Origin: Astrothelium macrocarpum
Taxonomy: Eukaryota; Ascomycota; Dothideomycetes; Trypetheliales; Trypetheliaceae
Assembly (NCBI GenBank): GCA_021030915.1
Contig: JAGEMR010000117.1
Location: forward strand, 29,363 to 93,362
Reading direction: 5' to 3'
Length of the DNA stretch: 64,000 bases
Shown: in pieces, positions 21,733 to 32,241 of the stretch
Layout: the number at the start of each line of letters is the position of its first letter
Position numbering within the stretch: position 1 is the first letter of the stretch
Position numbers and translations under genes: made by a program
The notes under the pieces: model-generated
Told to the model about the DNA's origin: nothing
The model's database searches: none
The model's input: the letters and a program-made list of their open reading frames with translations, nothing else

Positions 21733-24050
21733 ATGCTATTTCCGCGAGCCAAGTACACGTGCAGGATACTGTCCGCAAGTCAAATTACTCGGAAATCGAC
21801 ATTCTTGGGACAACCACGCAACATGCAACCATCTCCAGCGGCAGTGTTGCACAAGCCTCTACCGGTTGATGTTACTCTTGAAACACCCAGGGACCCAAAC
21901 ACTTTGTCCAATTACAACCACTTCAAAACTACCCATACACGAGCTGTGCTTAACCTAGAATTCGACCAAAAGAGAGTCTTTGGTACTGTTTATCTGAATG
22001 TGAAAAGTCTAAGAGATGGACAATCAACGAGTCTGGTGCTTGACACGAGGTAAACGCCACACGCTATTTTATGTGTGGTTCCTATGTTCCTCAGTTATTG
22101 TTTTTGCTCTGCACGCTTACGCCTTTTCGCACTCGGATAAATCTAAACCATGAATGATTGAAAAACATCTAATACTGAATATCGCCTCAGTCATCTTAAT
22201 ATTGAGGAAGTACGAGTCCAAGAACGACCGGTACGATGGAGACTAGAAGCATCTATCGAACCCTATGGCGCTGGCCTTTACATACCGCTAGAAAAAGCAG
22301 TAGATCAAGGCAAGGAGTTTGAGGTTGCAGTAAGTGTTCCTTTTCAATTCGAATACGGACGGAGAAACCCGAACTAAGCCAAATACAGATTACAATGAGT
22401 ACTACACCATATTGCACGGCATTGCAATGGTTGACTCCGGAGCAAACCTCAAACCGAAAACACCCGTATATGTGTACGCTGATCTATGCCTCGAATTTAC
22501 ATATGGCTTATCGTTCGTATAGTCTCTCAATGTGAACCAATCCATGCTCGGTCTTTATTCCCTTGTCAAGATACTCCGGATGTCAAATCCACATATGACT
22601 TTCTCATACGATCTCCGCTCCCAGTCTTAGCCAGTGGTATGCCCAAAGGCGCTTCTGACTTCATTCCTGGTAAAGATGGACGCGCGGGTACCCTCTTGTA
22701 CCACTTCCACCAACCCATCCCCATCCCTTCCTATTTAGTTGCTCTAGCAAGTGGTGATCTAGCCTCTGCTTCTATTGGGCCTCGCAGCATGGTATGGACC
22801 GGTCCGGATGAGCTTACGAGTACCAAATGGGAGTTTGAAGCCGATACGGAGAAGTTTATTGAAGCCGCGGAAAAGATCGTCTTTCCGTACGCCTGGACCA
22901 CTTACAATGTTCTCGTACTTCCTCCGAGCTTCCCCTTCGGCGGCATGGAGAATCCACAGTACACGTTCGCGACCCCTACACTCATTTCTGGAGATCGTGC
23001 CAATGTTGATGTTATTGCGCATGAGCTAGCACACTCTTGGAGCGGTAACCTGGTATCCAACGCTTCATTTGAGCACTTTTGGCTGAATGAAGGCTGGACC
23101 ACCTACCTGGAGCGCCGCATCCAAGCTACAATTCATGGAGAGCCGCATCGACATTTCAGTGCCATTATCGGATGGAAGGCACTGCAAGATAGCATTGAGC
23201 AATTTGGCGAAGATCATGAATTCACGAAATTGATAGTAGACTTGAAGGGCAAGCATCCAGATGATGCCTTCAGCAGTATACCGTACGAAAAAGGTTTCGT
23301 TTTCCTTTACTCGTTAGAGAAGAAGTTAGGAAAAGAGAAATGGGACAGATTCATTCCGCACGTAAGTTGTCATCTTTGGTGATTAATATAGAATATCTTG
23401 CTCATTTTTTGTAGTACTTTACAACCTACCGTGAGAAATCACTTGACTCCTATGACTTCAAGTCTACACTGCTCGAGTTCTTTAGCAACGACAAAGAAGC
23501 ATCAAAGACCCTTCATGACTTGGATTGGGATGCGATTTTCTATAAACCAGGCTATCCTGAGAAACCAGACTTTGACACATCCATGGTAGATGTTTGCTAC
23601 AAGCTCGCAAGCCAGTGGGAAGAACTCTCCCAAGGTGGTGGGAAGTCGCAATTCCAGCCGCAAAAGAGTGATATAGACGGTTGGCTGTCGAATCAGAGCG
23701 TTGTCTTTCTTGAACGGGTGCAAAACTTTGCGCAACCCTTGACGCCTGAATTGGCGGAGACCATGGGAGAGACTTATGGTTACGACAGATCTCAAAATGT
23801 TGAACTAGTCAGCAGATACTTTCAAACCGGACTGCGTGCTAGGTGCAAGAGTGTTTACAGACCTGCCGCACAGCTTTTAGGAAAGGTCGGCAGGATGAAA
23901 TTCGTTCGACCTCTCTACAAAGAATTGAAAATAGCAGATCGGGAATTGGCGTTCCAGACGTACGAGGAGAATCGATTGTTCTATCATCCTATTTGTCGGT
24001 CGATGGTAGAGAAGATCCTGTTTGGTAGCAGTGCAGTTGAGAAGTCCTGA
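21733..24050 (+). CDS. Leukotriene-A4-hydrolase-like M1 aminopeptidase
   Basis: Five exons fit: 21733-22049, 22191-22329, 22389-22473, 22523-23361 and 23415-24050, giving 671 residues. The peptidase core shows the substrate-anchoring FGGMENPQYTF, the zinc motif HELAHSW, and the third zinc ligand Glu in FWLNEGWTTYLE. The C-terminal helical domain characteristic of LTA4H runs to the end. Fungal members (Lap2) cleave N-terminal residues and have epoxide hydrolase activity. The first ATG gives a basic, hydroxylated leader of about 30 residues (RAKYTCRILSASQITRKS) that could be a mitochondrial presequence; starting at 21823 would remove it. The first intron, 141 nt, is longer than the others (49-59 nt). 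Confidence 0.92.
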
Positions 24051-24467
24051 AGAACGACTTTATAAAGATTTCGAGTTATATTGGTTGCTTACAAAGCTAT
24101 AGTTACGCTCAGTAGTTTTTATGACGGTTCGAACGAGAGTACTTTCTGTCAGAGCCAGCTCTGCAGATCAAATTTAATTTTTCTCGGCGGTCTAACTAAA
24201 TTACCGGCTACGTGTTTGGCGATACAAAATACCACAGAAGTTTGACAATGTTGTATGAACATCACAAGTGCTCACCTGTGCTAGCACGGTCGAAGAAGTG
24301 GGTTTGCCGCAGTTCGTGCATGAAGGCTGTGGGCACGCCCGACATGGTAGAGTTGTTTTTGTCTCTTCTTATGAAATACCGAAACTTTGGACAAGCCGCC
24401 GTCGGTAGTTTGGTCGGCTGCATCAAGATCGAACCTGACAACTCTTCGAGACAGATAATGCACAAAA
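24051..24467. other. Intergenic between convergent genes
   Basis: A 417-bp gap 3' of both neighbours. Open frames here are short and featureless. Confidence 0.4.
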
Positions 24468-25025
24468 TTATGTACTGTCTGATGGACCCTCACCCTCGTC
24501 CTCCGTAGATTCAGATGATCTGGCCCCTGTTCCACCTAGGTATTCCTTGGGAGCACACGTAGCTATATTAGGTGAAAGTCTAGTAGCTGGTCTATCGACA
24601 CACCAGTCATTGACATCACACGCCTGAAGCTCAACCTTTTGCTGGGGAGGGTTTGCTGATGACGCTGGTGTCGTTCCAGACTCTGGCGGGTTTGGTTCTG
24701 CACAAGTGATCGTATAATTCCTGTTGTTCTGAGGATTTGTAATACATTGAGAGCTAACAAAGACAGTGAAGCTGGGTGGCATAGAAGAACCTGGACATTG
24801 CATCATAGCCATCCCAGGCAGACGTCCTCTTTTCGAAATATCCGGATAAACCGGCGTATGGTGGCGTTTTCCGATCACCTTATAGTCCAACGAAGGCACT
24901 GAAGTACTAGATAACTCTGTGATTAGCACAACCGTTATCAATACCTAGAGAGAGCCTTACACTGGAACGACACTAATGGTAGACATGATGAGAAAGACAA
25001 GTGCAAAATAGATATCCAAAAACAT
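24468..25025 (-). CDS. Small secreted cysteine-containing protein
   Basis: Two exons fit, 25025-24961 and 24906-24468, joined by a 54-nt intron with donor GTAAGG, a GCTAATC branch site and acceptor CTAG. The product is 167 residues. Residues 1-22 (MFLDIYFALVFLIMSTISVV) form a hydrophobic signal peptide. The mature part has six cysteines, an NYT glycosylation site, a Pro/Ser/Glu-rich linker and an acidic Ser-rich tail. It matches no family I know. Length, signal peptide and even cysteine number are the usual profile of fungal small secreted proteins, including candidate effectors, but there is no evidence of such a role. The intron choice matters because it alone joins the signal peptide to the cysteine-rich part. 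Confidence 0.55.
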
Positions 25026-25561
25026 TGTGTTCTTGGCAGTTAAATAGAGTTTCAAATAACAAATTATGGGAAGAAAGTGGTGAGTACTTTTGTTTGTATA
25101 TCAGTAGTGTTGTTAATTTTGAGATTTTTGTTCCTCGTTGACCTTTTAATACCTGTCGTTGAATGGAAGAAAGGAAGAAACATTAAAGTGCAGGTAGCAG
25201 ATAAGGGAAGACGTTTCACAATTTTTGCCATTACACAAGTCATCTGTAAGGATCGGCCGGGGGCGATGCTTTAGACTTAACATGATCGCTCCCTTTACCC
25301 GCCCGTCGTCTCGACCATGTTTGATGCCTATGATGATAATCGAAGCTTTGCGTCATTCGGCTACGCCAAAGTAACAGATAGTAATGCTTGCTGTCCTCTG
25401 CTTACGATGGGAAGTTATATCTGATCAATGCTTTTTCTTGTTTCCCTTGTCGTGACAAGCGTCGAACGGATTTGCCATGGCCGTCAGCCGGGCACAAGGA
25501 AACGCCATTGCACGAGGCGAGCATTTATTTCATAGTCGACATGCTGAGGAATTGGGATCAT

Positions 25562-26206
25562 CTACCAGTACGGCCGTTGGTAAAAGCGTTTAATACCTGC
25601 TGAAGTTTGCTCATCCAAACATCGGACAAGTATTCGTCGAACTTGATACTGGTTGGCGCGTGTGGAGGCACCAGCTTCCGCGTCGTCGTCTTCCGTACGG
25701 AGAGCCAGCTCAGCAAGTGCATCCTCCCCTTCAAACGAGGATCCTTTGAAAGATCGCCCAGAGGATCTCATCGTCGCATATATAGTCAGAAGGAAAATCA
25801 CCTTCGATAGCCACCTTGAGAGTTGGATTGCCTTCGAGCTTAAAGCAAGGAAGCTCTCAGCTCGTATAATTTTTCGGGTCGATCTCGCAAAATGAACTAC
25901 CAAACCAGACGCATTCTGGGTAACCGATATGTAGACACTGGTCGATAGGGGAAAAGCTCCTTTTGGTAAGCTCTCCTTGGTCAACGAGCCCGACGTGACG
26001 TTTTTGAGAGCTGAACTAAGTTCAAACATCCAATGACTGGATAAACAGAGAGCAAAAGACTGTTCGTGACGATAATAGTACACTAACAGCTAACTTACCG
26101 TTGTTCTGACTTGCATTCGAAGGTTTCTTCGATTGACAATATGAGTATCCAAAGAAATGGTCGTTACAAAGGAAAGGATCATGAGATTGATCATCAGAAG
26201 ACTCAT
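25562..26206 (-). CDS. Possible small gene with a signal-peptide-like exon
   Basis: A 36-codon exon candidate (26206-26099) encodes a hydrophobic leader starting MSLLMINLMILSFVTTIS and ends at a perfect GTAAGT donor. Downstream is an open frame of 166 codons (26059-25562). A 39-nt intron to the acceptor at 26060 joins them in frame but is shorter than other introns here; the better-sized 57-nt intron leads to a stop within five codons. The downstream frame has no recognised motif. It may be a decayed or misread secreted-protein gene, or chance. Confidence 0.22.
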
Positions 26207-26563
26207 CAAATTATCAGGGATATAGATATTGTGTGATTAAAAATCGCGCCAAAAAAGCTATCATAACTTTTTATACTAAAAGGCTTTTTATAGTAAAAGG
26301 AGAGCAATAGAGGAATGAAGGGAAACGGAAACATGGAAGGGATAACGACGGGAGGAAAACGGAGCAAAGGTATGACGATATGTTTCGCCAATGTTTTGTC
26401 TTGCGAACGCGCGTGATTTGGCGTCGCGACGCGCTCGGACATCTTCCCCACAACAATAGTACCTCATCAGTATTGCGTACCTGCACCCTATACCCGGTCC
26501 TCCAAGCGGTAGCGTTGCGAAAATGCCAAAAGATTGAACTGAACCTCGAATTGACCGTTGGGA

Positions 26564-28411
26564 ATGCCTCGGCCGAAGCGCGCTCGCGTTACTCCTTCTG
26601 AACCCGTTAACATTGCTTCGCGACGCGCCGCTGCAGCAGAGAACGCGACACTTCAGGATTTACAGAAGCAGCCGCGTACGCGCAAAGCCCTGGCAAATGT
26701 TTCAAACATTCTCGACTCTGCAAGAGCGAATAGCAACTCTAGTGAAAATGCTCTTGGCCAGGGAAAGAATGTGTCTAAGAGCAATCGGAAACAAGGTGGG
26801 GCCAAGCGAGACGAGAGCACTGGGATAGTCAGAGATATGCGCCGTGGGGATGGACTGCGAGCAAGGAGTAACAAGAAGACAACAGGGCGGGGAACACAGG
26901 AGGATCAAAGAGCTAAAACAACACCAGTTATACAGCTTGGGAAACGAGGAAGAGATGCGACGAAAATGGGTAGGAGGGAGGATCAGGAGAAGGATGCAAA
27001 AACCTCGAGTCGGACAAGGAGCAGCGGAATCCCAAATGCCAATCTATCTGAATTAGAGAACGATAACATTTTGGTGGATCCTTCTCCATCGACGGAATCA
27101 GATAAATTGCCTGAAACCCAAATACCATCGAGAACTAGCCCCGACAACTCCAGACAAGTCAATTCATCCCCTGAAAAGCTTAACCAAATTATGCTGCAAA
27201 TGCCATCATCGGCACTCCGAGTACGCAGTACCCCCGGTGGTGACAAGTCTCTATTGGCGTTTGGAAATTGGAAGCAAAGGCCCAGACAACAGAGTGTTGT
27301 CCGCATTGCAAGACATCAGTCTAGCGACGACGGAATTGAAGATTCATTTGACCTTCCGGAATCCGATGAATTTGATCCTGATGATGAGTCGACACCACTG
27401 AAAGCTGCTGAAATGCCACTACAGTCAAGGAGCGATGGCGATAATGGAAATCAACATACCGATGCAATACTTGCTTCTACACCAAGCACAAGGAAGCGCA
27501 AAAGATTTTCGCAGAAAGCACAGGGTAATCAAAACAATGAGCCGAGCATCCCTAGCTCTCCTCTAAGTAGTCTACAGTCGTCCGCAAGCATGCCTTTAGA
27601 TCGGGCTGAGACAAGTAAGTCTCGAGCCAAGATCGGCTTGGAGCAGCTGAATGAATCTATTGCAAGTCACATTCAATCTGAGCATGGCCAAACGCCCGAG
27701 ATTGAGTCTGAAGTCCAAGGACCTCCCCTTAGTAGTAGCAGTTCTTCCCAATCCCCAGAGACAACACGATCGCAGATCAGAGCACCAGGAGCCCAAAAAC
27801 AGGACTCGATTGAAACGCGAAGCGCGAATCAGGCAAAGCTGAATAAAAAGTCAAAACGCCTTACAACTGCAGAACTGACGTCCCTCCTTCCACAATGGCG
27901 TCCACGACGAGCAAAGGCCGCCAGTGCCGACTTCCAGGTATTAAGCTCATCTGAGCGGGAGGATTCCGGTGAAGAAGATGAGCCAGTATCACGACAGCGC
28001 AAGGCGAGAAAAGACCAAGCGTCCCACACAACCAAGAGGCCTGCACAGACACCAAAGCGTGCGAGGAAGAAAAACACGCCGAAGCAGTCTTCATCTTCGG
28101 CCAAGCCTTCTAGAGGAAACGCGCCAAAACGAACATACGGACGAAATTCATCTGACAAGGAAAATCATGACGAAGAGGAGGAGCCGAGCGAATTCATGCA
28201 TCATCTTGCCAGCAACGAGTACGATGAGGATGACACGGACGTAATTGGCGAGGGCAGATCCAGAGGAAGGAAGGGTAAAGAGCGGAAGGGCAATTACAGA
28301 GAGAGTCTGGAGCTGTCCGCTGCAGCCAAGAAGTTTGCGGAGGTAGACGAGTGGGAAATGGAGTTTGAAAGTGTGGAGACTGGAGGACGGAGCTCGAGTC
28401 CATGGCGATGA
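26564..28411 (+). CDS. Large disordered basic/acidic nuclear-type protein
   Basis: A single exon of 615 residues starting MPRPKRARVTP. The protein is almost entirely low-complexity: rich in Ser, Arg, Lys, Glu and Gln, with basic clusters (PRPKRARV, STRKRKRF, RKKNTPK) that would serve as nuclear localisation signals. Acidic patches lie between them (EREDSGEEDEP, DEEEEPSEF). The last 30 or so residues (LSAAAKKFAEVDEWEMEFE, then a Ser-rich SSSPWR end) look more ordered and could be the conserved part. I do not recognise a family. Composition suggests a chromatin-, replication- or spindle-associated protein. The uninterrupted length argues for a real gene. Confidence 0.7.
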   Translation: MPRPKRARVTPSEPVNIASRRAAAAENATLQDLQKQPRTRKALANVSNILDSARANSNSSENALGQGKNVSKSNRKQGGAKRDESTGIVRDMRRGDGLRARSNKKTTGRGTQEDQRAKTTPVIQLGKRGRDATKMGRREDQEKDAKTSSRTRSSGIPNANLSELENDNILVDPSPSTESDKLPETQIPSRTSPDNSRQVNSSPEKLNQIMLQMPSSALRVRSTPGGDKSLLAFGNWKQRPRQQSVVRIARHQSSDDGIEDSFDLPESDEFDPDDESTPLKAAEMPLQSRSDGDNGNQHTDAILASTPSTRKRKRFSQKAQGNQNNEPSIPSSPLSSLQSSASMPLDRAETSKSRAKIGLEQLNESIASHIQSEHGQTPEIESEVQGPPLSSSSSSQSPETTRSQIRAPGAQKQDSIETRSANQAKLNKKSKRLTTAELTSLLPQWRPRRAKAASADFQVLSSSEREDSGEEDEPVSRQRKARKDQASHTTKRPAQTPKRARKKNTPKQSSSSAKPSRGNAPKRTYGRNSSDKENHDEEEEPSEFMHHLASNEYDEDDTDVIGEGRSRGRKGKERKGNYRESLELSAAAKKFAEVDEWEMEFESVETGGRSSSPWR

Positions 28412-29605
28412 TTCGAGTAGTAGAGGGGGCATCTTGAACTCTACTCTCCAGGAATGCGTCATGAGCAATGCACCACTCTTTGCTTCAAGTACGTTGCAAA
28501 GTATCGGTTTCGGCGCGTATTTATCACAATTTTCTCATCCTATCGAAAGATTGGTTCCTAAGTTCTGAACGCGTCACTCAAAAATAACGGTGATTTATGC
28601 ATCGCTGTAGGGGGTATACCAGTGGTGAGGTTGGAGTGCCTTGGTGGAATACGACTACTATCCAGTTGAGTACGGAACTCTTACAGTAAGTCTATAGAAT
28701 AGACGAACGAGAGTAGCTCGAGCAAATTATGCCGACTGACCTCGTCCGCACAGAATCCGCAAACCAAATGCACTTTGCTACAATAAAGCTGCAAAGATGG
28801 AACACTCGCAAAAGTAGTGTCACTCAGGAGGACAATGGTGGCGACTATGGTTCCAGAAACATTCTTGGCATTGAACAACAATCATTCGTGGACGGCGAGT
28901 AGCAAGAGAGATTTGCTATGTTGCCAGATAGCTCAACAGAGAGCAAAGAATAGACCATGTTGGTTCAAGGGTGTTTCTCTGAGTCTATGACCCCTGAGAA
29001 GGAAAAGTGATGCGGAATGGTAGTCTCAATTTATTCTCTGGTCGATGCTAATCCAAAGGCATGTTCAAGGATGTTTTCTGGACGGCCTATAAGAGACAAA
29101 CGGTCTCAGGGAAATGACATGCCTCGGCAAACATGACGCAAAAATCTAATAAAGGCACTTACAGTATGCCAATAAGAAAGTTTTCCTGGCCATAGGTTCC
29201 CAACCCAGGAATCTAATGCGCCGGGTACAAAGATCGATATTTATCTTAGAATTAGCTCATATCACGAAACGATTTTGTGTAGAATTAGACGTAAGTGGAT
29301 TTCCTTTGACGGTGATTTTGCCAATCTTAAGTTCGTAACTAAGCTTCGTCGGACATTTCATCCTTTCCCTACTCCAAGTTTAGCACATACCCGTTTCCAT
29401 TCTTCAAGCTGTAGGATGGCTTGAAAGGTATGGAGAAAGAGTGCTGACGCGAGTTGCTCTACTGTTTATCCCCTATTAGTCTCGACTTGGCATTTGTGTC
29501 TCGCTAATTGCCTCTATATAACCGCATCGACCGATTGTGCTGTTCGTAGTATGAAGCGTCCATGGGAACTGTCGGTGGGAATTCTGGCAGTCCAGAATCC
29601 GAGTC
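28412..29605. other. Intergenic between convergent genes
   Basis: About 1.2 kb containing the 3' ends of the disordered-protein gene and URA5. No gene was recognised. Confidence 0.45.
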
Positions 29606-30307
29606 CTAGTCGCTTGCTCGGTACCTTTCCCTATATTCTTCTAACCTCCTAAGGTCCTCGATGCTCCCCATGCCTTTCAATGCCTCGACGACATCATCGA
29701 GAGTCAAAATTGACATGACTGGGACCTTGAACTCACGCCTGAATTCTCCTATCGTGCTCGGTCCTGGCGTTCCATCATCGTCTGATGCACTCGGAATTTT
29801 CTCCATACGGTCAAAGGCGATCACGATCCCCACGAGTGTTCCTCCTTGCTTCTCTAGGATGTCGATGGCTTCTCGCATTGCCGTGCCAGCTGTCATGACA
29901 TCGTCGATGATGACGACTTTTTTGCCCTTTAGTGGAGCGCCTACAACGATACCTCCCTCTCCGTGATCCTTTGCCTCTTTCCGGTTGAAACTATAGCTGA
30001 TTTGGCCATACCTCTTCTCATCCACCAGTGCAAGCCCAAGAGTTGTTACAGCAGCAAGTACAATGCCCTTGTACGCTGGGCCAAAAAGTACGTCGAATTC
30101 GAGACCTGATTCTGCGGCAAGTGTGTGCGCATATGCTATTGAAATGGCGCGGACGAGATCGGCACGGTGGAGTAAGCCAGCATTGAAGAAATATGGAGAT
30201 ATCCTCTTAGATTTGAGCGTGTACGTGCCGAAAGTCAAGACATTTCCGGTGAGACATGCAGATATGAAATCGGACTTGTATTGCGGTAGTGTCGATATCG
30301 AAGTCAT
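29606..30307 (-). CDS. URA5: Orotate phosphoribosyltransferase
   Basis: A single exon of 233 residues, standard for fungal Ura5. It joins orotate to PRPP to make orotidine 5'-monophosphate in de novo pyrimidine synthesis. The PRPP-binding signature VVIIDDVMTAGTA lies at about residues 131-143. Upstream are FGTYTLKSKRISPYFFNAGL, which binds orotate, and DVLFGPAYKGI. The catalytic loop has YSFNRKEAKDHGEGG, with the conserved lysines. It shares a 239-bp promoter with RRP8, a close pairing of nucleotide synthesis with rRNA modification. Confidence 0.97.
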   Translation of the reverse strand: MTSISTLPQYKSDFISACLTGNVLTFGTYTLKSKRISPYFFNAGLLHRADLVRAISIAYAHTLAAESGLEFDVLFGPAYKGIVLAAVTTLGLALVDEKRYGQISYSFNRKEAKDHGEGGIVVGAPLKGKKVVIIDDVMTAGTAMREAIDILEKQGGTLVGIVIAFDRMEKIPSASDDDGTPGPSTIGEFRREFKVPVMSILTLDDVVEALKGMGSIEDLRRLEEYRERYRASD

Positions 30308-30546
30308 ATTAGGTTGTAGTATTGTTTATTAGCCAGGTCGAATTAATATGCGTCAAATTGATGGCCAGGTCTAGTTTCAATCTATATGCATTGATGGTGT
30401 AAAAAAGATAGGTTGTTGATACCGGAGTTTTGCCCGATATTTATTTATTCCATATCGATAAGGGTCCGCTCCGTAATTCGCTGCGAGATTGATATTCCAG
30501 AACCTACTCAAATATTTCCAACGGAAGATTCCAATGTTCTGCGACG
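30308..30546. promoter_or_regulatory. Divergent promoter of URA5 and RRP8
   Basis: The two start codons are 239 bp apart on opposite strands. The octamer GCCAGGTC is directly repeated at 30332-30339 and 30364-30371, closer to URA5, and is a candidate regulatory site. I saw no clear TATA box or known ribosome-biogenesis element. Confidence 0.5.
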
Positions 30547-31995
30547 ATGTTCGCAGTTCCAGGCTGGTCAGTTGATGCCGCTAAGCTCAAACAGCAGACC
30601 GAGCCTCCCAAGGATGTCAAAGAGAGCAAGAAATCCAGGAAGAGGAAGAGAGAAAGTAATACACCCGTAGTAACGCAGGAGAATGTGGCAAATCTATGGG
30701 AACAGACCTTCGAGCGGGGCGATATTGGGAGCAAAGAAACCAAGAAAAATGTAAAGAAGCAGAAGCAGGTCAATCAAGTTGAGAGGGTGGAAAAGATTGT
30801 GAATGCGCAAACGTCAAAATCCGAGCCAGCTGCACCGGACAATGCAGATTCTACACGGAATAGCACCAAATCACGAGGAGCAAAGTCAAGGAAGCAGTCC
30901 AAGCAGCACCCTCAACCAAGGAACACCCAAGATACTGCCCCTAAAGCCGCTCCTCCAGCTCTCCCAAGTTCAGCAACGCTCGCACCCCTCCCATCCACCA
31001 GCAAACTAACCCCCCTCCAAACCTCAATGCGACAAAAGCTCACCTCAGCACGCTTCCGCCACCTCAACGAAACCCTCTACACCAAACCATCCACCTCCTC
31101 CCTCGCCCTCTTCGCCTCCTCCCCCGACCTCTTCGAAGAATACCACAAGGGCTTCCGGCAGCAAGTCGCCGCCTGGCCCGAAAACCCCGTCTCCACCATG
31201 CTGCAACGCATCCGCGCGCGCGCCAACCCCCGCGCGGCCTCCAAACACCACGCCACCCCGCCGCTGCCACGCACGCACGGCGTCTGCACGATCGCAGACC
31301 TCGGCTGCGGCGACGCCGCGCTGGCCCGCGCGCTGCAGCCGTCGCTGGACGCGCTGCGGCTGCGGGTGCACAGCTTCGATCTGCACGCTGCGGGGCCGCT
31401 GGTGACGCAGGCGGATGTGGCCGCGTTGCCGGTGGCGGAGGGGAGTGTGGATGTCGCGGTGGCGTGTCTGGCGCTGATGGGGACGAATTGGGTGGAGTTT
31501 GTGGAGGAGGCGTGGAGGGTGCTGCGGTGGAAGGGGGAGTTGTGGGTGGTGGAGATTAAGTCGCGGTTTGGGCGGGTGGAGAGGAAGGGGGGGAAGGGGG
31601 GGAAGGAGGGGAAGAGAGGGGAGGTGGGAGAGGAGGAGGAGGATGAGGAGAGGGAGTTGGCGGTGGAGGTTGATGGGGCGGTGAAGCCGGCTGAGACGGA
31701 TGTGAGTGGGTTTGTGGAGGTGTTGAGGCTGAGGGGGTTTGTGTTGAAGGAGGAGGGTGGGGCGAAAGCGGTGGATTTGAGTAACAAGATGTTTGTGAGA
31801 ATGGAATTCGTGAAAGGCGGGACACTAGTCAGAGGGAAGAATGTGCCAAAGGGGGGCGAAGGTGGAATTGAAGGAAAAGGCGATGCTACATGGAAGAAAA
31901 GGCCAAAGTCGAAGTTTCTGGATGATACGGACGAGATGATGGACGCTGAGATGGAAGCAAAGGTCTTGAAGCCATGTGTATATAAGCTAAGGTAG
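30547..31995 (+). CDS. RRP8: 25S rRNA adenine-N(1) methyltransferase Rrp8
   Basis: A single exon of 482 residues. The first 150 are a basic, disordered nucleolar-type tail with KKSRKRKR. The catalytic part begins LTPLQTSMRQKLTSARFRHLNE, continues LFEEYHKGFRQQVAAWPENP, and has the SAM motif IADLGCGDAAL, VHSFDL, ADVAALPVAEGSVDVAVACLALMGTNW and VVEIKSRF, all diagnostic of Rrp8. The enzyme makes m1A in helix 25.1 of 25S rRNA in the nucleolus. An inserted Lys/Gly/Glu-rich run at about residues 345-370 interrupts the late Rossmann fold. GC content is very high between 31,050 and 31,750, with codons changing from C-ending to G-ending part way. Confidence 0.93.
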   Translation: MFAVPGWSVDAAKLKQQTEPPKDVKESKKSRKRKRESNTPVVTQENVANLWEQTFERGDIGSKETKKNVKKQKQVNQVERVEKIVNAQTSKSEPAAPDNADSTRNSTKSRGAKSRKQSKQHPQPRNTQDTAPKAAPPALPSSATLAPLPSTSKLTPLQTSMRQKLTSARFRHLNETLYTKPSTSSLALFASSPDLFEEYHKGFRQQVAAWPENPVSTMLQRIRARANPRAASKHHATPPLPRTHGVCTIADLGCGDAALARALQPSLDALRLRVHSFDLHAAGPLVTQADVAALPVAEGSVDVAVACLALMGTNWVEFVEEAWRVLRWKGELWVVEIKSRFGRVERKGGKGGKEGKRGEVGEEEEDEERELAVEVDGAVKPAETDVSGFVEVLRLRGFVLKEEGGAKAVDLSNKMFVRMEFVKGGTLVRGKNVPKGGEGGIEGKGDATWKKRPKSKFLDDTDEMMDAEMEAKVLKPCVYKLR

Positions 31996-32241
31996 GTTGA
32001 AAGAGAAGCGAAAGGCCGATATGCCCTTCTTCCAGTGTCGTGTCAAGCCAGTGAGCAAAGTTTTTCACCATTTCCGTAATCCGCAAGGAGAGAATGAAAA
32101 ATCAATCCGTAACCTGTCGATGAATATTATTCCTTCCTGAGCACTCGTCGATCTATGCCATTCGCTCTTTCCTATACTACCAAGTGCTTTTTTCGAATCG
32201 GGAGTGGGCCCATCGGGAAGGCTTCCCATAATGATGGCCTT
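31996..32241. other. Short gap between convergent genes
   Basis: Holds the 3' ends of RRP8 and the DUF6697 gene. No gene or specific signal was recognised. Confidence 0.4.

Noticed and set aside
31077..31787. 236-codon minus-strand frame opposite RRP8
   Set aside because: It is the shadow of a high-GC exon with Ser/Pro low-complexity translation.
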